Source: Sinomonas cellulolyticus (GTDB lineage Bacteria > Actinomycetota > Actinomycetes > Actinomycetales > Micrococcaceae). Taken from it: a stretch of 64,000 bases of DNA. The notes beneath the pieces were generated by a model, which searched no databases, was not told the DNA's origin, and saw only the letters and a program-made list of their open reading frames with translations. The position numbers were made by a program, and so were the translations under genes. The stretch covers positions 310,001-374,000 of the forward strand of contig NZ_BNCM01000001.1 of NCBI RefSeq assembly GCF_014656475.1. The letters are read 5' to 3'. Shown one piece after another: positions 57,134-64,000 of the stretch (the first letter of the stretch is position 1; each line of letters starts with the position of its first letter).

Positions 57134-57634
57134 TCACGCGTTGGCGGTGAATCCGCCGGTCGAGCCGAACCCGCCCGTGCCGCGCACAGAACCGGACAGT
57201 TCCGGGACGGTGACGAACCGTGCGTGCTCGACACGCTGGATCACCATCTGTGCGATTCTATCGCCGCGGCGGAGCTCGAGGGTCGCGCGCGAGTCGGTGT
57301 TCAGCAGGGTGACCGCGATCTCGCCGCGGTACCCGGCGTCGACGGTTCCGGGCGCATTGACCACGGTGAGTCCGTGCCGCGTGGCGAGACCCGAGCGGGG
57401 GTGGATCAGGGCCACGTAGCCGAACGGCAGCGCGATGCTCACGCCGGTGGGCACGAGCGCCCGCTCCCCCGGCGCCAGGGTGACGTCGACGCGCGCCCTG
57501 AGGTCGGCGCCCGCGTCGCCCGGGTGGGCGTAGGACGGCGGCTCGAGCCCGTCGTCGAGCATCTTCAGCTCGACGACGAGCGTCGGCTCCCAGAGCGCCT
57601 CGTGGGCGGGGACTGTCTGCTGCTGGCCATTCAC
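57134..57634 (-). CDS. dut: dUTP diphosphatase
   Basis: Dut hydrolyses dUTP to dUMP, protecting DNA from uracil and feeding dTMP synthesis. All five motifs of the trimeric family are seen: [46 protein letters not shown] and [11 protein letters not shown]. The start is one of three in-frame GTGs at 57634, 57640 and 57643. I chose 57634; about 20 polar residues precede the fold. It is divergent from the DUF3093 gene. Confidence 0.96.
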   Translation of the reverse strand: MNGQQQTVPAHEALWEPTLVVELKMLDDGLEPPSYAHPGDAGADLRARVDVTLAPGERALVPTGVSIALPFGYVALIHPRSGLATRHGLTVVNAPGTVDAGYRGEIAVTLLNTDSRATLELRRGDRIAQMVIQRVEHARFVTVPELSGSVRGTGGFGSTGGFTANA

Positions 57635-57709
57635 CCGCACCACTGTAGTGGCCCGCGCCGCCACCTTGCCGGTTTGGTCCCGGCGGGATGCGGGGTAGAA
57701 GCTTGTGCC

Positions 57710-58201
57710 ATGCCTGAGCCCACGACTCCCGCCTCCCGCGCGGGAACCGCCGATCCCGTCCTCTATTCCGAGCGGCTCTGGCCCTCCTTGTGGGTGTGGG
57801 TCGTCGCGATCGGAGTGTCGGCGGCGGGGATCCTCGTCTTCGCCCCCATCACCCTCGCCGCCGGCTACACCGCGGCCGTCGTGATCTTCATCGTCCTCGG
57901 CGGGGCGCTCATCGCCTCCACACCGGTGGTCAGGGTGACCGCAAGGACCTTCCAGGCAGGCCGTGCGACACTCCCGCTCGAGTTCGCGGGCCGCGTCGAG
58001 GCCTTCCGTGGCGAGGAGGCGACCGCCGAGCGGGGCCCGCGGCTCAACGGGCTCGCCTACCTGTGCCTGCGCGGCTGGATCTCCCCCGTGGTGCGGGTCG
58101 AACTCACCGACCCGGACGACCGCACGCCGTACTGGCTCGTCTCGAGCCGCCACCCCGACAAGCTCGTCGCGGCCCTGGCCGAATCGTCCCGCACGGCGTG
58201 A
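57710..58201 (+). CDS. DUF3093 membrane protein
   Basis: A 163-residue protein with two membrane helices (about 27-44 and 49-70) and a soluble C-terminal domain ([58 protein letters not shown]). The latter matches DUF3093 and has a pleckstrin-like strand pattern. Role unknown. It is conserved beside dut and DUF4193 in Actinobacteria. It ends before a bidirectional terminator. Confidence 0.92.
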   Translation: MPEPTTPASRAGTADPVLYSERLWPSLWVWVVAIGVSAAGILVFAPITLAAGYTAAVVIFIVLGGALIASTPVVRVTARTFQAGRATLPLEFAGRVEAFRGEEATAERGPRLNGLAYLCLRGWISPVVRVELTDPDDRTPYWLVSSRHPDKLVAALAESSRTA

Positions 58202-58258
58202 TCCGCACGCGCGGGATGCGCACGCGCCTTGGCATTCGGGCGTCCGGAGGACACGAAA

Positions 58259-58295
58259 ACGGCGGCCGTGGTGCCTCATGCACCTGGGCCGCCGT
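58259..58295. terminator. Bidirectional terminator between DUF3093 and DUF4193
   Basis: ACGGCGGCC/GGCCGCCGT outer arms, GGTGC/GCACC inner arms and a CTCAT loop, with a 2-base mismatch. It sits between two convergent genes. Confidence 0.82.
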
Positions 58296-58322
58296 CGTGG
58301 CGCGGATGGGCGGAGCCTCGGC

Positions 58323-58622
58323 TCAGCCCTCGCATTCCTTGCAATAGAGGAGTCCGTTCTTCTCACGCGCAATCTGCGAGCGGTGGCGGACCAGGAAGCA
58401 GGAGGCGCATGTGAACTCGTCGGCCTGGGCCGGCAGCACGCGCACCAGGAGTTCCTCGCCCGAGAGGTCGGCGCCGGGCAGCTCGTAGCTGTCCGCGGCC
58501 TCCGCCTCGTCTTCGTCCACCGAAGCAGACTGCTTGTCGGTGCGGCGGGTCTTCAGCTCCTCGATCGAATCCTCGTTGAGCTCTTCCTCGTTCTTGCGCG
58601 GCGCATCGTAGTCGGTCGCCAT
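58323..58622 (-). CDS. DUF4193 zinc-ribbon-like protein
   Basis: A 99-residue acidic protein ([21 protein letters not shown]) with a C-terminal four-cysteine site, CASC...CKEC, that probably binds zinc. Actinobacterial members are small and of unknown function, often next to Sep[22 protein letters not shown] and [18 protein letters not shown] are conserved. It is divergent from sepH. Confidence 0.92.
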   Translation of the reverse strand: MATDYDAPRKNEEELNEDSIEELKTRRTDKQSASVDEDEAEAADSYELPGADLSGEELLVRVLPAQADEFTCASCFLVRHRSQIAREKNGLLYCKECEG

Positions 58623-58658
58623 AGTTTCTCGTTCACGCTCCGTCAAGCTAGCCATGTC

Positions 58659-58674
58659 ACGTGGCATTCCACGT
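58659..58674. promoter_or_regulatory. Inverted repeat between DUF4193 and sepH
   Basis: ACGTGG and CCACGT are 6-bp arms with a CATT spacer, inside the 257-bp divergent gap. They lie 37 bases from the DUF4193 start and 206 from sepH. The symmetric site may bind a dimeric regulator of the two promoters. I see no ORF or RNA gene in the rest of the gap. Confidence 0.4.
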
Positions 58675-58879
58675 AGTCCACTCCAACGCACTCGGCCCCC
58701 GTTTTGTGCCCAGTGACGGGGAGATTGTTCCCCAAGCGGAGAGAAAACGCCACTCCGTCCCGGAACATTCCCGTCACGAGCATTGGCGCAAATCGCGGCA
58801 CACCGCGCGCATAGCGCCCGATTCCGCGCCGCCAATGGCACAGTTCTACTGGAGATCTAGAGCAAGCTGGAGGGCGTCG

Positions 58880-60226
58880 ATGCAGGATCAAGCGCAGGGT
58901 CAGCAGGATCAGGCGCGCGTGCTGCGCCTGGTGGGAGTGCATGAGGACGGCGCCCACCTCCTGGTCAGTGCTCCGAATGGCGATGTCTTCCGCCTCCCGC
59001 TCGACGAGGCGCTCCGCCGCGCCGTCTCCCGCCCTGCGCCCCAGCGTCCCGCATCTGCTCCCGGCAGTCGCGACGGGGCCATGACGCCACGCCAGATCCA
59101 GGCCGAGATCCGCGCCGGTGCAACCGCGCAGGAGGTCGCGGAGTCCTCCGGGGTCCCGCTTGCCCGCGTCCAGCGCTTCGAGGGTCCCGTCCTCGCCGAA
59201 CGCGAGCACATGGCGCGCCGGGCACAGGCGGTGGAGGTTCCCGGCACACTTCCCAACCAGGACGCGCTCAGGGGACCCCATCTCGACGGGGCGGCCACGC
59301 TCGGGGAGATGGCGGCGTACCGGCTCTCGCTGTACGGCGTCCCGGCAAACAGCGTGGAATGGGACTCGTGGCGCCGCCCCGACGGACAGTGGACGGTCGT
59401 GGCCCGCTTCGCGCGGCCCGAGAACGCGCCGTCGTCCATCGGCGAGGAGCCCCCCGCGATGTGGACGTTCCATCCGGTGCACCGCACCATCACGAATGCC
59501 AACCGATGGGCACAGCAGCTCAGCGAGCTCGAGCCGCTGGAAGGACCGGCGCCGCGCCGCCGGCTCTCCGCGGTGGTGGACCGCCCCTTCGACGTCGAGG
59601 CGGCCGAGGCCGCACGGCCCGTCCCGGCCGCTTCTGCCCCCGTGGACCCGGAGTCGGAACTGCTGGACATGCTCAGGGCGAGGCGCGGGCAGCGGCTCGG
59701 AGTGGATGAGGACGGCGACGACGCGCTCGCGCTCCTGCTCACCCACGGCATCCCTGCAGCCCATCCGCGGCCAGCGGAGGTCGAGCCGGAACAGGGCCCT
59801 GAGCCCGCGAACGCCCAGTTGCACGACCAGTCCGAGGGGCCGCGTGAGCACGCCGAATCCGAACCGCTGACGCCGCCGCGCGGAGGCATCACCTCGCTGC
59901 TCTCGCGGCTGTCTCCGCGGATGCACGACGGCGATGACCCTCACCTCACGCTCCGCCCCGGCCTCAGCGGCGAGACCCGCCAGATCACCGTTGTCCCCCC
60001 CGCGAGGCCGCAGCAGGATGGCGACCCGCAGGACAGCCCCCAGAACAGCACCAGCAATGCGGACACCCGCAGCGCAGCGGAGACGGGCAGCGGGGGGCAC
60101 GAGGAGGCCCGGCGGCCGGCCGGTCCCTCGCGGCCCGCCGCGCCGGAGCCCAAGCGTCCTTCACGTGCCAAGCGGTCTTCGGTACCCAGCTGGGACGAGA
60201 TCGTCTTCGGCACCAAGGGAGACTAG
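58880..60226 (+). CDS. sepH: Septation protein SepH
   Basis: SepH binds FtsZ and helps Z-ring assembly in Actinobacteria. The 448-residue protein has an N-terminal region (VLRLVGVHEDGAHLLVSAPNG) and a helix-turn-helix motif at about 68-90 (TPRQIQAEIRAGATAQEVAE). The conserved ATLGEMAAYRLSLYGVPANSVEWDSW lies beyond. From about residue 220 onwards it is Pro/Glu/Ala-rich and probably disordered, ending in a basic KRPSRAKRSSVPSWDEIVFG helix. The ATG was chosen with GGAGGG upstream. Confidence 0.93.
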   Translation: MQDQAQGQQDQARVLRLVGVHEDGAHLLVSAPNGDVFRLPLDEALRRAVSRPAPQRPASAPGSRDGAMTPRQIQAEIRAGATAQEVAESSGVPLARVQRFEGPVLAEREHMARRAQAVEVPGTLPNQDALRGPHLDGAATLGEMAAYRLSLYGVPANSVEWDSWRRPDGQWTVVARFARPENAPSSIGEEPPAMWTFHPVHRTITNANRWAQQLSELEPLEGPAPRRRLSAVVDRPFDVEAAEAARPVPAASAPVDPESELLDMLRARRGQRLGVDEDGDDALALLLTHGIPAAHPRPAEVEPEQGPEPANAQLHDQSEGPREHAESEPLTPPRGGITSLLSRLSPRMHDGDDPHLTLRPGLSGETRQITVVPPARPQQDGDPQDSPQNSTSNADTRSAAETGSGGHEEARRPAGPSRPAAPEPKRPSRAKRSSVPSWDEIVFGTKGD

Positions 60227-60264
60227 CCTCCCCGTCGCCCGCCCTCCGGCGGGGCAGCCTCGGC

Positions 60265-60921
60265 CTACTCCCCGAAGGGCAGCAGCTGTTCCCCCTCGCC
60301 CATGACGCGAGCGGACGCCGCGGTGCGGCCGGCCATATAGTGGCGCCGGCAGAGCGTCTCGTACCCGACCGCCACCTCCTCACGGGCGTGTCCCGTGACG
60401 TCGGCGACCACGATCTGCTCCCCCGTGAGGACCATCTGCCCCTCTACCGTCCTCGCATTGTGGGTTGCGCGGCGCCCGCACCAGCAGAGGGTAGGCACCT
60501 GGAGCGTCTCGACGCGGTCCGCGAGTTCCACGAGCCGGGCCGATCCCTCGAACAGGCGCGCACGGAAGTCGGTGCCGATCCCGAACGCGTAGACGTCCAC
60601 ACCCAGCTCATCGACGACGCGTGCCAGCTCGTCGATCTGGCCGGCGCGGTAGAACTGGGCCTCGTCGCAGATGAGGTAGTCCACCTCCTTCGCGTGCGTG
60701 CGGCGGCGCACGACCTCGTCCCAGAAGCTCGACTCCGGCCCCACCTCGATCGCCGGGGTGCTCAGGCCCAGCCTGCTCGTGATGACGGCCTCGCCGGAGC
60801 GGTCATGGCTCGTGAAGAGGAGCCCCTTCCGGCCGCCAGCACGGTGGTTGTAGTCCATCTGGAGGGCCAGGGTGGACTTGCCGCTGTCCATCGTGCCGGT
60901 GAAGAACACGAGCTCAGCCAC
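60265..60921 (-). CDS. tdk: Thymidine kinase, type II
   Basis: Tdk phosphorylates thymidine to dTMP. The 218-residue protein has P-loop FTGTMDSGKSTLA, the DEAQFYRAGQI catalytic/base region, TDFRARLFEG, and two zinc pairs, CWCGRRATHNAR and LCRRHYMAGR. The lasso loop lies in between. GTG start; it overlaps the upstream phosphodiesterase-like gene by 8 nt. It complements dut in pyrimidine handling. Confidence 0.96.
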   Translation of the reverse strand: MAELVFFTGTMDSGKSTLALQMDYNHRAGGRKGLLFTSHDRSGEAVITSRLGLSTPAIEVGPESSFWDEVVRRRTHAKEVDYLICDEAQFYRAGQIDELARVVDELGVDVYAFGIGTDFRARLFEGSARLVELADRVETLQVPTLCWCGRRATHNARTVEGQMVLTGEQIVVADVTGHAREEVAVGYETLCRRHYMAGRTAASARVMGEGEQLLPFGE

Positions 60922-62137
60922 GTCTGCCCCGCTTGCCCTGGATCCTGCCGCGGGCCCGGAACGCGACCAACGGCACCTGCCGCTCGGCCTTCGTCCATGA
61001 GCCGTGCTGGCCCACCATCTCGAACGCCTGCGGTCGCACGCGCCTGCCGTCGTACAGCGCCAGGTCCCCATGGACGGCGACGAGGAGGTCCCCGATGCGG
61101 CCGTGGACGCGCTCGGTGACGACCGGGCCGAACATGCCCCGCTCGATCGCCTCGCGCCGCGTGAGGATCCACGCCTCGGCGCCGAAGCGGTTCTCCCAGC
61201 GTGCGGCGACGGCCGCGACCGCGCCGTCAGCCGCAGCGTCCTCCACGTGGAGGTGGACCATTCGAGGCTCGCCGGCGGTGTGCCGTACCCCGCGGACCAG
61301 CTCCGGATCGGAGCCGATGTCGATCCGCCGTGACGGGACGACGTCCACCATGCCGTGATCGCCCACCACGAGCACGAGTGTGCCCGCGGGCAGTTGGGAG
61401 TCCAGGCGGCGCAGGGACGAGTCGACTTCCTCGAGCGCCTGCTCCCACTCCCCCGAGCTCCAGCCGTACTGGTGGCCCGCCTTGTCGAGCTCGTTGAGGT
61501 AGAAGTAGGCCAGCATGCGGGGGTGCGACGCCATGGCGGCGGAGACCGCCGTCGTGCGCGCATGGAGCGTCCCGGCTCCGATGAACTCGCCGCCGCGCAG
61601 CGCGGCACGCGTCATGGCGGAGCCCTCGAACTGCGGCAGGCTCACCGTCGCAACGTGGATCTGCGGATGAATGCGCTCGAACACGGTGGGGCACGGCTGC
61701 CAGCGCTGGGGGTCCACGTCCGGATCCCAGCCGTTGAGCTGGTTGACCACCCGGTCGAGGTGGGGCGCGTAGACGTCGTACCCGACCATGCCGTGCTGTC
61801 CTGGGGGGACGCCGGTGCCGAGGCTCGCGAGGGAAGCCGCGGTGGTGCTGGGGAAGGCGGCGTCGAGCATGTCCGGGATCGGGCCCTGGGCCTGCCCGAG
61901 CTTCTCGCGCAGGAACGGGGTGTGCGCCGTCCGCTTGGCGAGGAGGTTCCTGCCGAGGCCGTCCACCATGACGAGGCAGATCCGTGAGGACTCGGGAATC
62001 CTCAGCGGGTTGGCGAACCCCTCGGCGCCGAGCGCCGCGGCGCAGGAGGGCAGGAGCTCCGCGACGGTGCGGGTGCCGAATGCAGGCGGAGGAGGCAGGG
62101 CCGGGCCGGGCTTCGCCGTGGGAGCAGGGGCCGCCAT
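60914..62137 (-). CDS. Alkaline phosphatase-superfamily nucleotide pyrophosphatase/phosphodiesterase
   Basis: A 407-residue protein of the type I phosphodiesterase group. The metal-binding start is ICLVMVDGLGRNLL, the nucleophile is in AAFPSTTAASLASLGTG (Thr), and later metal ligands are in YFYLNELDKAGHQYG and LVLVVGDHGMVDV. No signal peptide is visible, so it is cytoplasmic. Substrate unknown. The gene overlaps tdk by 8 nt and abuts the DUF5998 gene with no gap. Confidence 0.88.
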   Translation of the reverse strand: MAAPAPTAKPGPALPPPPAFGTRTVAELLPSCAAALGAEGFANPLRIPESSRICLVMVDGLGRNLLAKRTAHTPFLREKLGQAQGPIPDMLDAAFPSTTAASLASLGTGVPPGQHGMVGYDVYAPHLDRVVNQLNGWDPDVDPQRWQPCPTVFERIHPQIHVATVSLPQFEGSAMTRAALRGGEFIGAGTLHARTTAVSAAMASHPRMLAYFYLNELDKAGHQYGWSSGEWEQALEEVDSSLRRLDSQLPAGTLVLVVGDHGMVDVVPSRRIDIGSDPELVRGVRHTAGEPRMVHLHVEDAAADGAVAAVAARWENRFGAEAWILTRREAIERGMFGPVVTERVHGRIGDLLVAVHGDLALYDGRRVRPQAFEMVGQHGSWTKAERQVPLVAFRARGRIQGKRGRRG

Positions 62138-62827
62138 CTAGCGGCCACCGTGGCCGCGCAGCGTCCTGGAAGCGAGTCCGCCCAGACGCGGCCTCGTCGG
62201 CGCAGGGGAAAGGGGCCGAGAGCCGATGCTCACCGAGCGGAGGAGCCGGGCGAAGTGCTTGGCGGCGTCGACGGCGCGGGGCCCGTCCGCGTCGGCGCTG
62301 ATCCGCAGCACGAGGTCCTCCTGCGCCACAGTGCCGGTGTAGCCGTGGTCCGCCTCGCACTGCGGGTCGCCGCAGCCGGCCGGCAGGATGTCGAGGCGCT
62401 GGCCGCCGCTCCACGCGATGGCAAGCGTCACCTCCCGCACCGGGTCGCCGGGCGAGTAGTCGGCCGGCTGGGCGTACACATAGGACAGCACCACCGTGGC
62501 GATCTGCGCGAGCGGCACGGATTCGGTGGAGACCTGGGCAGCCATCCGGCTGCCCGCCTCGTCCAGCGGTGCCTCGTCCACGTGGGTGACCACGAGCATG
62601 TCCTCCGTGAGGGCGAGGACGGTGACGTGCCTGCGCACCTCGGATCGCTCGAAGTGTGTCTCGAGGTGTGTCAGGTGGGCCACCGGGGGGCGCCCGTCAA
62701 GGGCATCCGCGACGACGTCGCCCACGAGGATCGGGTAGAAGCCTGTCCTCTCGAGTGCCGCTGCGAGGCTCTCCCTCTCCGATGTGCGCTGCTGGCCTGC
62801 GGGTGACCCGGACGGGTTGTGGCTCAT
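62138..62827 (-). CDS. DUF5998 family protein
   Basis: A 229-residue protein conserved in Actinobacteria. Features: LAAALERTGFYPILVGDVVADAL, HLTHLETHFERSEVRRHVTVLALT, VVLSYVYAQPADYSPGDPVREV and GCGDPQCEADHGYTGT with two cysteines. The basic C terminus ends RTLRGHGGR. I favour the ATG at 62827 because the GGGAG site is well spaced for it; the ATG at 62836 is too close. Function unknown. Confidence 0.87.
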   Translation of the reverse strand: MSHNPSGSPAGQQRTSERESLAAALERTGFYPILVGDVVADALDGRPPVAHLTHLETHFERSEVRRHVTVLALTEDMLVVTHVDEAPLDEAGSRMAAQVSTESVPLAQIATVVLSYVYAQPADYSPGDPVREVTLAIAWSGGQRLDILPAGCGDPQCEADHGYTGTVAQEDLVLRISADADGPRAVDAAKHFARLLRSVSIGSRPLSPAPTRPRLGGLASRTLRGHGGR

Positions 62828-62873
62828 GGGCGCCATTCTCCCAGACCGCCGCGGGCCCTCCCAAAAGCGACCG

Positions 62874-64000
62874 TCATTGAGCGATCAGCGCCCGGCGGGC
62901 GCTGTCCATGCGCTGCGCGGCATTCCCGACGGACACATGGGCGGCGAGCACGGTCAGGCCCTCTCCGCTCACCACCACGGGCTTGAGCTCGAGCAGCGAT
63001 ACCTCGGGATGGCGGTCCTTCAGCAGTGACACGCGCCCCACGAGGTCCTCGAGCGCGACAACGTCCAGGGCCGGCAGTCCCTCGTGGCCGAAGAGCTTCA
63101 CCGAAGTCCGCGGCGAGCGCACCATTTCCGCCACATCGCCCGTAGTCAGGGGGGTGATGCGGTGCGCCCAGTCGTCGAGCAGGGATACAGCGTCCCCTGC
63201 GAGCCCGAACGAGATGACGGGGCCCAGGAGGGGATCCTCGATAGCGCGGATCACGCACGCCTGGCCCACGGGCGCCATGCTCTGCACTTCGAAGTGCCCA
63301 CCCCCGTAGGGGGCGAGGGACCGGCGCATCTGGTCGAACTCGGCCCGCAGGTCCGCGGGATCGCGCACATCCAGGCGCACCGCTCCGAGGTCGAGCCGGG
63401 CGCGGAGGTTCTCCGCTGCGGACTTGACCGCCACCGGCCACCCCAGCTCCTCGGCTGCCTTGACCGCCTCGTCCGCGGTCGCCACGGGCCGGGACGGCAG
63501 CACGGTGATGCCGTAGCACGCGAGGAGGCGCGCGGCGTCGTGCGCGTCCAGCTGGACGAGGTCGGTGCCCTCGACCTGGGCGAGGGCCTGGGCGACGATC
63601 GCCTGGGCGGCGTCCTCGTCGGCGTCCGCCTCGAACAGCGGTCCCTGGTCCCGGGAGAGCCACTCGCTGTAGCGCACGACGGCGGCGAGGGCGCTCACCG
63701 CTGTTCCGGCGCTGACGTAGCTCGGAATGGAGGGGACGACCGCGGCGGCGCCGTGCTCGGGCGCGGGCAGGAGGCCTTCCGTCTCCACCCGGCGGTCGAG
63801 CACCCCGGGGAAGGCGGCGACGACCGTCTTCCCGAGTGCCTCTGCGCCCTCCGCGAGGGACTGGGCGAGCGCCGGCACGCGGACGCCGACCGTCGGCAGC
63901 AGCGCGACCACCACGGCGTGGACGTCCGCGCGCGCACCCAGCTCGGCCAGGCGCCGGCGCAGCTGGGGCAGCGCGAGGGACTGTCCCTGGGAGAGGTCGA
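62874..64000 (-). CDS. Acetate-CoA ligase (ADP-forming)/Pat-type fusion, C-terminal part
   Basis: This frame runs off the right edge, so the N terminus is missing. The visible 375 residues contain a succinyl-CoA-ligase-like part (GVRVPALAQSLAEGAEALGK) and an ATP-grasp domain. The latter shows LLACYGITVLPSRPVATADEAVKAA, WPVAVKSAA, FEVQSMAPVGQACVIRAIEDPLLGPVISFGL and LLELKPVVVSGEGLTVL. In Actinobacteria this architecture is usually joined to a GNAT domain as a protein acetyltransferase or acyl-CoA synthetase. Which of these it is cannot be decided here. Confidence 0.86.
   Translation of the reverse strand, partial: DLSQGQSLALPQLRRRLAELGARADVHAVVVALLPTVGVRVPALAQSLAEGAEALGKTVVAAFPGVLDRRVETEGLLPAPEHGAAAVVPSIPSYVSAGTAVSALAAVVRYSEWLSRDQGPLFEADADEDAAQAIVAQALAQVEGTDLVQLDAHDAARLLACYGITVLPSRPVATADEAVKAAEELGWPVAVKSAAENLRARLDLGAVRLDVRDPADLRAEFDQMRRSLAPYGGGHFEVQSMAPVGQACVIRAIEDPLLGPVISFGLAGDAVSLLDDWAHRITPLTTGDVAEMVRSPRTSVKLFGHEGLPALDVVALEDLVGRVSLLKDRHPEVSLLELKPVVVSGEGLTVLAAHVSVGNAAQRMDSARRALIAQ

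Overview
This window is a high-GC (about 70% by eye) actinobacterial chromosome segment. Gene order and family content point to Micrococcaceae (Arthrobacter/Sinomonas-like): a hisI-trpE-membrane protein-HGxxPAAW-trpC-trpB-trpA block, SepH, DUF3000/3093/3159/3710/4193/5998 proteins, a HisG with regulatory domain, separate hisI and hisE, and many GTG/TTG starts with 1-8 nt gene overlaps. The genus is inferred; no rRNA is present. Nearly everything is vertical core genome. I see no prophage, insertion sequence, CRISPR array or plasmid gene.

Layout. 1-8.3 kb (minus): N-terminal part of gltB, a 433-bp structured gap, then trpA, trpB, trpC, an HGxxPAAW protein, a trp-associated membrane protein, trpE and hisI. 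8.4-9.6 kb: two small plus-strand genes. 9.6-15.5 kb (minus): an FMN riboswitch, a coupled mini-ORF, ribD-ribE-ribB-ribA-ribH and, close behind, hisE-hisG-hisF. 15.6-20.3 kb (minus): rpe, rsmB, fmt, def and a PD-(D/E)XK protein. 20.4-21.5 kb: a tRNA cluster (Val-CAC on minus; Gly, Cys, Val, Gly, Val, Gly, Val on plus) containing a tandemly duplicated Val-Gly unit. 21.6-27.7 kb: a mini-gene, zapE, sseA, a 62-bp tandem repeat grown out of the sseA 3' end, sufE, ybaK, an alpha/beta hydrolase, a small hypothetical and msrB. 28-31.3 kb: a coupled DUF6421-SDR-threonine aldolase operon. 31.4-37.5 kb: a membrane protein, DUF3000, ribonuclease D, and fadA-fadB behind a palindromic operator. 38.3-43.6 kb (minus): aldo/keto reductase, nucleoside hydrolase and a complete ECF importer whose fused ATPase has one degenerate ATP site. 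43.6-53.3 kb (minus): a hypothetical, DUF402, dxs, acnA behind an iron-box-like palindrome, a TRAM-type RNA methyltransferase and a KimA-like potassium permease. The permease is divergent from two TrkA subunits. 54.7-64 kb: a frameshifted membrane gene, DUF3159, OB-fold, DUF3710, dut, DUF3093, DUF4193, sepH, tdk, a phosphodiesterase-like protein, DUF5998 and the C-terminal part of an acyl-CoA synthetase/acetyltransferase.

How the genes work together. The first 16 kb is biosynthesis: tryptophan, histidine, riboflavin and glutamate. rpe feeds pentose phosphate, which supplies both the his and rib pathways. rsmB-fmt-def form a translation-initiation and ribosome-modification unit next to tRNA genes. 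sseA and sufE handle sulfur; fadA-fadB carry beta-oxidation; the ECF cluster looks like nucleoside salvage; the permease plus two TrkA proteins look like potassium uptake. No classical defence or mobile system was found. The most novel-looking items are the DUF6421 operon with an HxxxH...EE metal-site-like motif, the asymmetric ECF ATPase with a possible CTG-started EcfT, the mini-ORF between the FMN riboswitch and ribD, the nested inverted repeats ahead of gltB where lgt would be expected, and the sseA-derived tandem repeat.
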